From contig NZ_JBBEBZ010000194.1 in assembly GCF_040882075.1 (NCBI RefSeq), positions 1 to 12,637 of the forward strand: a stretch of 12,637 bases of DNA, in the 5' to 3' direction. Under the pieces are notes generated by a model. The model did not search any database. It had not been told where the DNA came from and was given only the letters and a program-made list of their open reading frames with translations. This DNA is from Nitriliruptor sp040882075. GTDB taxonomy: Bacteria; Actinomycetota; Nitriliruptoria; Nitriliruptorales; Nitriliruptoraceae. Position 1 is the first letter of the stretch, and each line of letters opens with the position of its first letter. The position numbers and the translations under genes were made by a program. Below, piece by piece: positions 7,345 to 12,539 of this stretch.

Positions 7345-7899
7345 GTGCTCATCCTCCACCACGACCCCACCTCGCCGGCATCCGCCGTCGCCACCCTGCG
7401 GCTCCAGCAGCTGGCCGCCGAGGGCGGCGCTGTGGCCTTCCAGGGGTTCGACACGCTCGGGCTCGACGCCGCCATCCCGGTGACGCTCGACCAGCTCGCC
7501 GAGCTCGATCGTGTCGGTGACCGACTCCGGGAGCTCGGGGTGGACGTCCGGCGGCCGATCCAGCGCCCACCGACGCTCGCGGTGCACCTCGTCGCCGACC
7601 TGGCCGACCCGGCGGGCCTCGGCGCGGCCTGGCGGACGGCCGTGATCGCTGCCTACTGGGAGCGTGGGGCCGACCTGGCCGATGACGCGACGCTGTCGGC
7701 GCTGGCCGGCGATGCCGGGCTCGACACCGCGGCGGTGTCCGACCTGCTGGCCGACCGGGGCGCCCGCATCCAGCTGCGACGCCGGATGCTGGCCACGCGA
7801 CAGCGCGGCATCGGTGGCGTGCCGGTCCTCGAGGTGGATGGGACGTTGGTGTCCGCCGACCTGCCCGATGCCGATCTCCGGCAGCTGGCCGGCGTGTGA
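7345..7899 (+). CDS. DsbA-family thioredoxin-fold protein without CxxC
   Basis: 184-aa cytosolic protein with no signal peptide. Its ends fit the DsbA/2-hydroxychromene-2-carboxylate isomerase/kappa-GST fold. After the first strand the motif DPTSPAS (residues 7-13) occupies the active-site position, with Ser-Pro where DsbA has a Cys pair. Residues 53-140 form the helical insert. Near the C-terminus GIGGVPVLEVDG supplies the cis-proline loop (VP), followed by the last strand and helix. Without the CxxC it should not form disulfides; serine-type members instead bind a thiol cofactor, but the substrate here is unknown. The start is GTG 7345 because residues upstream of it do not look like protein and a -10 box lies just before it. 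An out-of-frame ATG at 7341 was not chosen. Its TGA overlaps the GTG of the nuclease gene. Confidence 0.8.
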   Translation: MLILHHDPTSPASAVATLRLQQLAAEGGAVAFQGFDTLGLDAAIPVTLDQLAELDRVGDRLRELGVDVRRPIQRPPTLAVHLVADLADPAGLGAAWRTAVIAAYWERGADLADDATLSALAGDAGLDTAAVSDLLADRGARIQLRRRMLATRQRGIGGVPVLEVDGTLVSADLPDADLRQLAGV

Positions 7900-8897
7900 C
7901 CGACACGATCGGTGACGGGGGAGCGGCGGCGCGCGGGCGGTTGCGGACCGACCTGTTCGGGTGGCAGCAGGACCGGCCGCTGGTCGCCGCGGACCGGGTC
8001 CCGCAGTTGCGCGCCCAGCTCGAATCGGCGCTGGCGGAGCTCGGTGACGATCTCGATGCTGCCGCGACCGCGACCGGTCGCCGACAGCTGCTGGTGACCA
8101 AGACCCGCCTCGACCGTCTGGCCTGCGACGGGTGGGCGCTCGATCCGGCACCGTTCGAGCACACGCGTGCGAACGTGCGGGGGACCCTCGCCCACAAGGT
8201 TTTCGAGCGCGAGCTCGAACGACGCGAGGGCGACGGTCCACCGACGGTCGTCGCGGTCGCCGCTGCCTGGCGTGAGCTGGCTGCCTGGAAGCCCGGTGAT
8301 CCACGGTCGGTCAGCGCCTGGCTGAACGCCTGTCCCCGCGACGAGGCGGACCACCTGCGAACCGAGGTGGCGCTGCTGCTCGACACCTTCCGCGAGGTCT
8401 GGCCCGACCTGCCGTCGGCCGCGGTCGAGCTCCGCACCGAACGGCGGCTCGACGTCACCGTGGCCGGCGGGCGCGTGCGGCTCCAGGGCACGCTCGATCT
8501 GCTCGTCGACAGCCGCCGTCGGGACGATCGTGCCCGGGCGCTGGTCGTGGACTTCAAGACCGGGATGCCGCGATCGGATCACGATCGGGCCGAGGTCCGC
8601 TTCTACGCGCTGCTGACCGCGCTGGCCACCGGCCGGCTCCCCTTCCGGTGGGCGACCTTCTACGTCACCGAGGGCCGCCCCGAGGTCGAGGACCTCCACG
8701 ACGCCACCCTCGACGCCACCGTCCGCCGCGTCGTGGACGCGGTGCGCCAAGCCGCGCGGTTGGCCGCCGTCCGCGATGGGCTGGCAGCACCTCGCCTCCA
8801 GGGCGGGGTCTGGTGCCGGGGGTGCCTGCGCCAGGACGACTGCGACGAGGCCGACCGGGCGCGTGCGGCGTACGCGGCCCGGTTCGCCGACGGCTGA
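7896..8897 (+). CDS. RecB/Cas4-like PD-(D/E)XK nuclease with Fe-S cluster cysteines
   Basis: 333-aa stand-alone nuclease of the RecB/AddB/Cas4 type. The core motifs are RGTLAHKVFERELE with H100, LQGTLDLLVD with metal-binding D201, and ALVVDFKTG with D219 and K221 (the D-x-K-T-G signature). RFYALLTALATG follows, at the place of the usual helix with Gln/Tyr. Four cysteines, C77 and the C307-x2-C310-x5-C316 group, match in number and spacing the 4Fe-4S site of Cas4 and AddB. No helicase domain or cas gene is nearby. The GTG start overlaps the previous stop by 4 nt (GTGA), so the two genes are translationally coupled. Likely role is ssDNA or dsDNA end processing in repair; the exact reaction is unknown. 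A stop at 8895-8897 ends the gene cleanly. Confidence 0.88.
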   Translation: MTDTIGDGGAAARGRLRTDLFGWQQDRPLVAADRVPQLRAQLESALAELGDDLDAAATATGRRQLLVTKTRLDRLACDGWALDPAPFEHTRANVRGTLAHKVFERELERREGDGPPTVVAVAAAWRELAAWKPGDPRSVSAWLNACPRDEADHLRTEVALLLDTFREVWPDLPSAAVELRTERRLDVTVAGGRVRLQGTLDLLVDSRRRDDRARALVVDFKTGMPRSDHDRAEVRFYALLTALATGRLPFRWATFYVTEGRPEVEDLHDATLDATVRRVVDAVRQAARLAAVRDGLAAPRLQGGVWCRGCLRQDDCDEADRARAAYAARFADG

Positions 8898-9055
8898 GTT
8901 CGGCAGCGGGTGTTGCTGAGATACGGACAACGGGCGTTCTGCCACGGTGCTGTGCGGCTGCGGGTCTTGGCGGCTGATGGCTGTCTCGGCGAAGCCGTTC
9001 GGCTCCGTCGGTTCTCATCCGTCCGAGCTTCCCAAGCTCACGAGCTCGGCAGACC
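8898..9055. other. Intergenic stretch with GAGCT repeats
   Basis: No gene could be supported here. Near the right end GAGCTT (9025-9030) and AAGCTC (9034-9039) form a perfect 6-bp inverted repeat around CCC. A further GAGCTC palindrome lies at 9042-9047, just before the -10 box of the next gene. The three copies could be a small operator. No T-rich terminator for the nuclease gene was seen. Confidence 0.3.
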
Positions 9056-9061
9056 TACCGT
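9056..9061 (+). promoter_or_regulatory. -10 box for a leaderless transcript of the frameshifted membrane gene
   Basis: TACCGT (TAnnnT) ends 6 nt before the ATG at 9068, and there is no Shine-Dalgarno. This is the same box-to-start spacing as at 7333-7345, suggesting a leaderless promoter kept in front of a broken gene. Confidence 0.45.
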
Positions 9062-9067
9062 TGACCC

Positions 9068-9394
9068 ATGACCCACACTGAAACCATCGCCGTCACCGTC
9101 GCCATCATCAGCGCCGCCGTCACCGTCATCGGTCTGATCTGGCAGCTCGCGCTCTACGAGCTGTCAGGTGCGCGGCTACAGGTGCGGCTACGACCAGCAG
9201 CGGTGCTCGGACGTTGGGACCCTCTACCGGGGGCCGGAGCACGCTCGATGGTCTCTCGAGAACACTCCCCGGCCCCCGCTACACCGCCCCTCGCCGCGCC
9301 ACATCGACCTCGCTGAGGTCCGCGTTACGAACATTGGACGTGCTGCGATCTCGGTAAGCGACGTGGACCTCGACCTCGACCTCGGTGCAACCGA
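9068..9394 (+). pseudogene. Frameshifted one-TM membrane protein gene
   Basis: From ATG 9068 the protein starts with a clear membrane helix (IAVTVAIISAAVTVIGLIWQL), then LALYELSGARLQVRL, typical of small actinobacterial proteins with an N-terminal TM and a beta-rich domain. That frame then turns into low-complexity Pro/Arg/Ala sequence and stops at 9316. A shift to the frame containing 9168 gives GYDQQRCSDVGTLYRGPEHA and later HIDLAEVRVTNIGRAAISVS, which read like the expected remainder (EVRVTNIGR... is a beta-domain pattern). The shift occurs near a 14/13-bp imperfect tandem repeat at 9167-9193 whose copies differ by one base. The shifted frame runs on past a GACCTC triplet repeat (9366-9383) into a sigma-factor fragment, so the 3' end is also lost. 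The original function is unknown. Confidence 0.6.
9167..9193. repeat. Imperfect tandem repeat at the frameshift
   Basis: GGTGCGCGGCTACA (9167-9180) is followed directly by GGTGCGGCTACGA (9181-9193). The copies differ by one missing base and a terminal change. Slippage between them is a simple way to create the frameshift in the surrounding gene. Confidence 0.55.
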
Positions 9395-9407
9395 GTGGCG
9401 CTGGTGG

Positions 9408-9464
9408 TGGGTGTGGCGCGTGGCGATCAACCTGGCCAACAGCCACTTCCGCCAGCGGCGGCGG
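9408..9464 (+). pseudogene. Fragment of an ECF sigma-factor gene (region 2)
   Basis: This stretch reads WVWRVAINLANSHFRQRRR in the plus frame that continues from the shifted membrane gene. It matches residues 61-78 of the intact sigma factor at the right end (WVWRVAIDLTNSHFRRRR). At DNA level the two are nearly identical over about 50 bp (for example the AACAGCCACTTCCGCC run), with third-position and a few other changes. Neither the sigma region 4 nor the N-terminal helix is present nearby, so only about 19 codons survive. It appears to be the remnant of a paralogous sigma gene joined by rearrangement. It has no start codon or RBS of its own. Confidence 0.7.
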
Positions 9465-9556
9465 GTGATGCTGAACACGTCGGTGTGTGCCTGGTCGTCC
9501 GCGTCCGTTCGTAAGCTCGCCGCGGGATGTTGCGGACGCCCAGACCGGCGCGCAGG
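9465..9556. other. Short unassigned stretch beyond the sigma fragment
   Basis: No coding or structural feature could be supported in these 92 bp. They lie between the sigma fragment and the stop of the PIN toxin gene, and may be further debris of the rearrangement. Confidence 0.3.
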
Positions 9557-9973
9557 TCAGAGGGTGCGGAGATCGATGGGGACGTCGGCGTGTCCTGCCA
9601 GTGCGGCGATGTCTCCGGGGTCGGAGGTGAGGACCTCAACCACGCCACCGTCCCGCAGCCGTTCGGCGCTGACCACGACGCTGGCGTCGACGAGTGAGGC
9701 GGCGGGCACGGCCTTCCGCAACTGCACGTTGCGGTTCGCGGCGTCGGGGTCGAGCGGGTCGTCTTCCCTCACGTGCAGGTTGGCGGCAGCGGCCACGTGC
9801 TGCGTGCGGTCCCACAGCGCTTCGCACCGCACGGCGGTAGGCACGACCGTGCGGCCGTTGGCAGACATGATCGCCTCGAGGACCTGGGCGCGCTTGGCAT
9901 GCTGGGACGTGGTGGCCAGCAGAGCCGAGACCGCCTCGTTGTCGAGGACCAGGTGACGGACGGGCGCAGCCAT
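9557..9973 (-). CDS. VapC-like PIN-domain toxin
   Basis: 138-aa single-domain PIN protein, predicted Mg2+-dependent ribonuclease toxin acting on RNA in the cytosol. Its four acidic positions are in order: D11 with E13 (LVLDNEAVSALL), E51 (RCEALWDR), D96 (SLVDASVVVSA) and D118/D121 (VLTSDPGDIAAL). The last motif is typical of actinobacterial VapC proteins. The upstream antitoxin gene ends in TGATG, so its TGA and the toxin ATG share one base. No good separate RBS is seen, so translation is probably coupled. Length and motifs are complete, so the toxin looks functional. The RNA target cannot be predicted. Confidence 0.85.
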   Translation of the reverse strand: MAAPVRHLVLDNEAVSALLATTSQHAKRAQVLEAIMSANGRTVVPTAVRCEALWDRTQHVAAAANLHVREDDPLDPDAANRNVQLRKAVPAASLVDASVVVSAERLRDGGVVEVLTSDPGDIAALAGHADVPIDLRTL

Positions 9974-10419
9974 CAGGCCGTGGCTGCCGGCACCGGCATC
10001 TCGACCAGCATCTCGACCAGTTCGAGGACCTGCTCGACGGCGTGGTCTACGTCCCCCGAGACGGCCCAGTCCGGGTGCCGCTGCTCGTACCGTTGGGCGG
10101 CCGCGACGGTCACCTGTTCGTGGAGGGCGGCGGGGTGGTCAGTGCCGCTGACCCGGCGGCGCACGACCGCTTCGAGGTCGGGCTGGTCCTGCGGGAACCG
10201 GGCGAGGTGGGCCGCCAGGGCCCGCTGCCGAGCGAACGCTCGGACACGGGATGCCAAAGCGTCGTTCGTCGCGGCCGTGAACGACTCCGCCATCCCAAGC
10301 TCCGTCGCGATCGCTACTGCCTGGTGCAGCGCCTCCGGCATCCGCACCGAGGTGGCCTTGACGTCTCCAGAGCTGTCGAGCTCGTCGAGGGTGGCCAGTA
10401 GTTCGAACAGTGTTGCCAT
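9973..10419 (-). CDS. Antitoxin of the PIN toxin, ribbon-helix-helix-like N-terminus
   Basis: 148-aa protein directly upstream of, and 1 nt overlapping, the PIN toxin gene, in the usual antitoxin-first order. Residues ~20-60 (ATSVRMPEALHQAVAIATEL and onward) look like a short ribbon-helix-helix DNA-binding segment: a strand with alternating polar residues, then two helices. The remaining ~85 residues are helical and charged, and probably neutralise the toxin. At 148 aa it is longer than most VapB proteins. The C-terminus carries a 4-residue in-frame duplication (LVEM twice) from a 12-bp tandem repeat. The ATG start has AAGGAG 5-6 nt upstream. It should repress its own promoter through the inverted repeat at 10430-10458. 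Role is inferred mainly from context; the family is not recognised with certainty. Confidence 0.75.
   Translation of the reverse strand: MATLFELLATLDELDSSGDVKATSVRMPEALHQAVAIATELGMAESFTAATNDALASRVRAFARQRALAAHLARFPQDQPDLEAVVRRRVSGTDHPAALHEQVTVAAAQRYEQRHPDWAVSGDVDHAVEQVLELVEMLVEMPVPAATA
9996..10019. repeat. 12-bp perfect tandem duplication in the antitoxin 3' end
   Basis: GCATCTCGACCA occurs twice in direct succession. On the minus strand it duplicates four residues of the antitoxin C-terminal helix without changing frame, suggesting recent slippage. Confidence 0.7.
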
Positions 10420-10429
10420 CAGAACTCCT

Positions 10430-10458
10430 TACGTGCGGTATGAACTGTACCGCACGTA
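10430..10458. promoter_or_regulatory. Perfect inverted-repeat operator of the toxin-antitoxin operon
   Basis: TACGTGCGGTA (10430-10440) and TACCGCACGTA (10448-10458) are exact reverse complements with a 7-nt spacer. The repeat sits directly upstream of the antitoxin RBS (AAGGAG) and overlaps the likely -10 box. This is the expected place for autorepression by the antitoxin or toxin-antitoxin complex. An 11-bp perfect arm is very unlikely by chance. Confidence 0.8.
10444..10449 (-). promoter_or_regulatory. -10 box of the toxin-antitoxin promoter
   Basis: On the minus strand TACAGT (TAnnnT) lies in the centre of the inverted repeat, 24 nt before the antitoxin ATG, leaving room for a short leader with the AAGGAG site. 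No good -35 was found. Confidence 0.5.
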
Positions 10459-10481
10459 TCGGTCTGGGGCCACCATCCTCA

Positions 10482-10530
10482 CCCCCGATCGGAGCAGCAT
10501 CAGCCGAGCGGCGCGATCTCAGATCGGGGG
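10482..10530. repeat. Long-loop inverted repeat, 9-bp perfect arms
   Basis: CCCCCGATC (10482-10490) and GATCGGGGG (10522-10530) are exact reverse complements separated by 31 nt. It lies between the divergent toxin-antitoxin operon and the small exported-protein gene. It could be a leader hairpin, a terminator or a DNA-binding pair. No T-run follows on either strand. Confidence 0.5.
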
Positions 10531-10613
10531 GCAACCGCTACCTCCGCCTGTGGATTGCGGGCGTTCTGCGCCGACCTGCGCTTCCTGCCGTTGCCTGGAA
10601 CCCGACCATTCAG

Positions 10614-10627
10614 CGGTCGTCTGACCG
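10614..10627 (+). promoter_or_regulatory. Hairpin in the leader of the small exported-protein gene
   Basis: CGGTC and GACCG form a perfect 5-bp stem around a GTCT loop, 11 nt before the AGGAG site. It is a possible leader structure, but short enough to arise by chance. Confidence 0.25.
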
Positions 10628-10652
10628 AGTTCAAGATCAGGAGCGTCCAACC

Positions 10653-10952
10653 TTGCAGATGCGGGCAGCCCTCTGGGCAACGCTCGGGCTGCTGCTGTGT
10701 GCCGTGGCCATCGTCGTCGTGCGAGTCGGTCAAGATCTGTCGATGCGACGTGTTCCGGTTTCGCTCGAAGGTCAGGAGGCCGTCCTCGTCTCCCCTGCGG
10801 TACTCAGCGTGAGCGTCCCCTCGTGCAACGGGCAGGCCGTCGTCGATCGGCTGGAGGAGAACGTTCACCAGGTAGCCATCCGAGTGGTGACGGCCCGTGT
10901 GGATGACGGCGCCCAGAACCTCTGCATCGTCCCGGCTGCCCTAACCAGGTGA
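10653..10952 (+). CDS. Small membrane-anchored or exported protein, possibly truncated
   Basis: 99 residues from TTG 10653, or 97 from ATG 10659. Residues ~3-24 (MRAALWATLGLLLCAVAIVV) form one membrane helix or signal anchor; the remainder would lie outside the membrane. The outer part has strand-like segments (VLSVSVPSCNGQ, HQVAIRVVTARV) and two cysteines (PSCNG and NLC) that may pair. The pattern 'SCNG...E...V.I.V...R......C' recalls actinobacterial exported domains that normally continue about 30 residues past the last cysteine. Here the frame ends CIVPAALTR just inside the converging gene (12-bp overlap), so a C-terminal truncation is possible. The TTG start has AGGAG 9 nt upstream, whereas the ATG is 15 nt from it, so TTG is preferred. 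The function is not recognised. Confidence 0.55.
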   Translation: MQMRAALWATLGLLLCAVAIVVVRVGQDLSMRRVPVSLEGQEAVLVSPAVLSVSVPSCNGQAVVDRLEENVHQVAIRVVTARVDDGAQNLCIVPAALTR

Positions 10953-11972
10953 CCGCTCGCCCAGTCGAGACTCCGCACCCGTGAGTCCGTCGTCGTACTG
11001 GTCAGGTATGGCGACAGTGAACGCCGTGAAGGCGTGTGCCCCCGACGGTCCAGGGCACGGCCGGAGGAAGTCCCCGTCCGGATCGAGCACGACGACCACC
11101 ATCCCGTCCACGATCTCGACCCCGATGACATCCTCGCTGGATCGGCAGGTGGATTCGGCGTCGCGGGCGACCACGAAGACGCCCAGGGTGCCCTCCGGCA
11201 GCACTGGGGCGGTCCCCGGAACATCTGCCATCGCCCACAAGCTCTGGGCACCGTCGGTCTCACCGAAGACGGTTCCTTCCAGCGATGGGTCGTTCGTCGC
11301 CGAGGCCGCCAGGACCTGGAACTCATCCGTGCCGAGTTGCTCCCGGTTGACCTCCGGGAGATCGGAGGGCTCTACCAGGTAGACGTAGGAGAGCTCCGCA
11401 CCGGCGTAGCTGGCCGTGACTCGCCAACAGCCATCGGTGCCCTGGTCGCCGCCGGCGATCATGAACCAGCCATCGTCGAGAGTGTGAGCGTTGGTGCCCT
11501 CATCGACGGTCACCGAGGATGCGTCGGGGTCATCGAGCCGCTCCCAGGTCACCGAGATCTCCGGCTCCGATTCGCGGTTGCCACCCTCGAAGTGCTCGCT
11601 CCACCACACGCTCTTGCGCGGGAGGTAGTCGCCGTCGGCATCGAGAACGGTCCAGAGCTCGGATGACCCGTACCAGACACCACCGTCGGAAGCGGGCTGC
11701 TCCGGATACGGGGCCGGTGGTACGAAGTCCCTGTCGGGGATCGTCACCGGGCAGCCGTTCGGCGTGGAGGTGACCTCCAACGTCGGTGTCGCGGGCAGCA
11801 ACTGCCCGACCCCGAGGACGGTCCCGGCAAGCACGACGATGCCGGCGGCAACGCCACCGACCTGCGACAAGCGTCGCTGGCGTTGGGCGCGGTTCCACAG
11901 CCGGTCGAAGTCAGGCTGCGATCCGCGTTCGGGGGCCGCGTCGTGCAGGAGCTCTCGGATGTCGTCAGCCAT
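10941..11972 (-). CDS. One-TM anti-sigma-like protein coupled to the ECF sigma factor
   Basis: 343-aa protein. A short cytoplasmic N-terminus (1-36, ADDIRELLHDAAPERG... DFDRLWNRAQRQRR) is followed by one membrane helix (37-59, VGGVAAGIVVLAGTVLGVGQ). A large extracytoplasmic domain (60-343) is rich in Asp, Glu and Trp and has four cysteines that could form two disulfides. The cytoplasmic part lacks the HxxxCxxC zinc motif, so it is not a classical ZAS anti-sigma factor. Its gene overlaps the sigma stop codon by 8 nt. The ATG at 11972 has GGAGG 6 nt upstream, which rules out longer forms starting at 12032. Likely role is to hold the sigma factor at the membrane or relay an outside signal, inferred from order and topology. 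The outer domain is not recognised. Confidence 0.8.
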   Translation of the reverse strand: MADDIRELLHDAAPERGSQPDFDRLWNRAQRQRRLSQVGGVAAGIVVLAGTVLGVGQLLPATPTLEVTSTPNGCPVTIPDRDFVPPAPYPEQPASDGGVWYGSSELWTVLDADGDYLPRKSVWWSEHFEGGNRESEPEISVTWERLDDPDASSVTVDEGTNAHTLDDGWFMIAGGDQGTDGCWRVTASYAGAELSYVYLVEPSDLPEVNREQLGTDEFQVLAASATNDPSLEGTVFGETDGAQSLWAMADVPGTAPVLPEGTLGVFVVARDAESTCRSSEDVIGVEIVDGMVVVVLDPDGDFLRPCPGPSGAHAFTAFTVAIPDQYDDGLTGAESRLGERSPG

Positions 11973-12483
11973 CGTCGGCCTCCAGAGCTGACATGTCGGG
12001 GACGAACTGCTCTCGGAGGGCTGCGATCGCACGCTTGGTCAGGGATCTGACGGCGTCCGGGCTGGCGTCCATGCGGCGTGCGGCCTCCTCGACCGGGAGG
12101 TCGAGGTAGTAGCGCAGGATGAGCGCGGTCCGCTGCCGCTGTGGGAGGGCAGCAACGGCTTGCCGGACGGCCAGACCCCAGGCATGGTCGCAGTCATCGG
12201 CCGGAGTCCTAACGGAGGCGCGGAGGCGTTCTGACGCCCGTTGCTCAGCCCTCCGACGGCGGAAGTGGCTGTTGGTCAAATCGATCGCGACGCGCCACAC
12301 CCACGCCTGGGGTGCGTCCAGCCGCTCGACACGCCCCCATTGCCGGAAGGCCCGCAACAGCGCTTCCTGCGCCAACTCCTCGGCCACCGCATGGTCACCG
12401 ACGTAGAGTGCCAAGCTCCCCACCAGACGCGGGTACTGCGCAGCGCAGAACGCGCCAGCGGCCTCGCGGCTCCGGTCGGACAT
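11965..12483 (-). CDS. ECF RNA polymerase sigma factor (SigE family)
   Basis: 172-aa sigma-70 family factor of group 4. Region 2 covers residues ~15-78 (YPRLVGSLALYVGDHAVAEE, ALLRAFRQWG, AWVWRVAIDLTNSHFRRRR) and binds core polymerase and the -10 element. Region 4 covers ~108-160 (AALPQRQRTALILRYYLDL, then the helix-turn-helix EEAARRMDASPDAVRSLTKRA) and reads the -35. No C-terminal SnoaL-type extension is present. The ATG at 12483 is preceded by AAGG about 8 nt upstream and fits the family N-terminus; a GTG at 12528 would add 15 unrelated residues. The next gene starts 8 nt before its stop, so the two are translated together. Target promoters are unknown. A fragment of a close paralogue lies at 9408-9464. 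Confidence 0.93.
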   Translation of the reverse strand: MSDRSREAAGAFCAAQYPRLVGSLALYVGDHAVAEELAQEALLRAFRQWGRVERLDAPQAWVWRVAIDLTNSHFRRRRAEQRASERLRASVRTPADDCDHAWGLAVRQAVAALPQRQRTALILRYYLDLPVEEAARRMDASPDAVRSLTKRAIAALREQFVPDMSALEADDG

Positions 12484-12511
12484 CGGCAGCACCTTCGGAG
12501 AGTTCACAACG

Positions 12512-12539
12512 GACACGCACGAGCACACCTCAGCGTGTC
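12512..12539. promoter_or_regulatory. Inverted repeat upstream of the sigma-factor gene
   Basis: GACACGC (12512-12518) and GCGTGTC (12533-12539) are exact reverse complements with a 14-nt spacer, 29-56 nt upstream of the ATG. Position suits an operator or promoter-region binding site for the sigma/anti-sigma operon. No recognisable -35/-10 pair was found around it. Confidence 0.35.

Noticed and set aside
4896..7520. 874-codon open frame on the plus strand opposite ppc
   Set aside because: It mirrors ppc in the antisense direction, has a low-complexity Arg/Val/Asp composition and no domain. Long antisense frames are expected in GC-rich coding DNA.
7896..8897. Nuclease as a CRISPR Cas4
   Set aside because: There is no repeat array and no cas1, cas2 or effector gene anywhere in the window; a stand-alone RecB/Cas4-like nuclease is the safer call.
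7653..8945. 430-codon minus-strand frame opposite the DsbA-fold and nuclease genes
   Set aside because: It covers both genes in antisense, has no domain and has no RBS.
9168..9956. 262-codon plus frame running over the sigma fragment and opposite the PIN toxin
   Set aside because: Only its first ~75 codons and the sigma fragment are meaningful. The rest is the antisense shadow of the toxin gene, so it is not one gene.
8931..10571. A 12-bp sequence (CGGGCGTTCTGC) present near 8930 and again near 10559, as possible element ends
   Set aside because: A 12-bp match is expected by chance in 12.6 kb of GC-rich DNA, and there is no transposase or target duplication.
10410..10652. Upstream extension of the small exported-protein frame
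   Set aside because: It would run through the toxin-antitoxin operator and the 10482-10530 repeat, adds Arg/Pro-rich sequence before the membrane helix, and is less well supported than the AGGAG site before TTG 10653.
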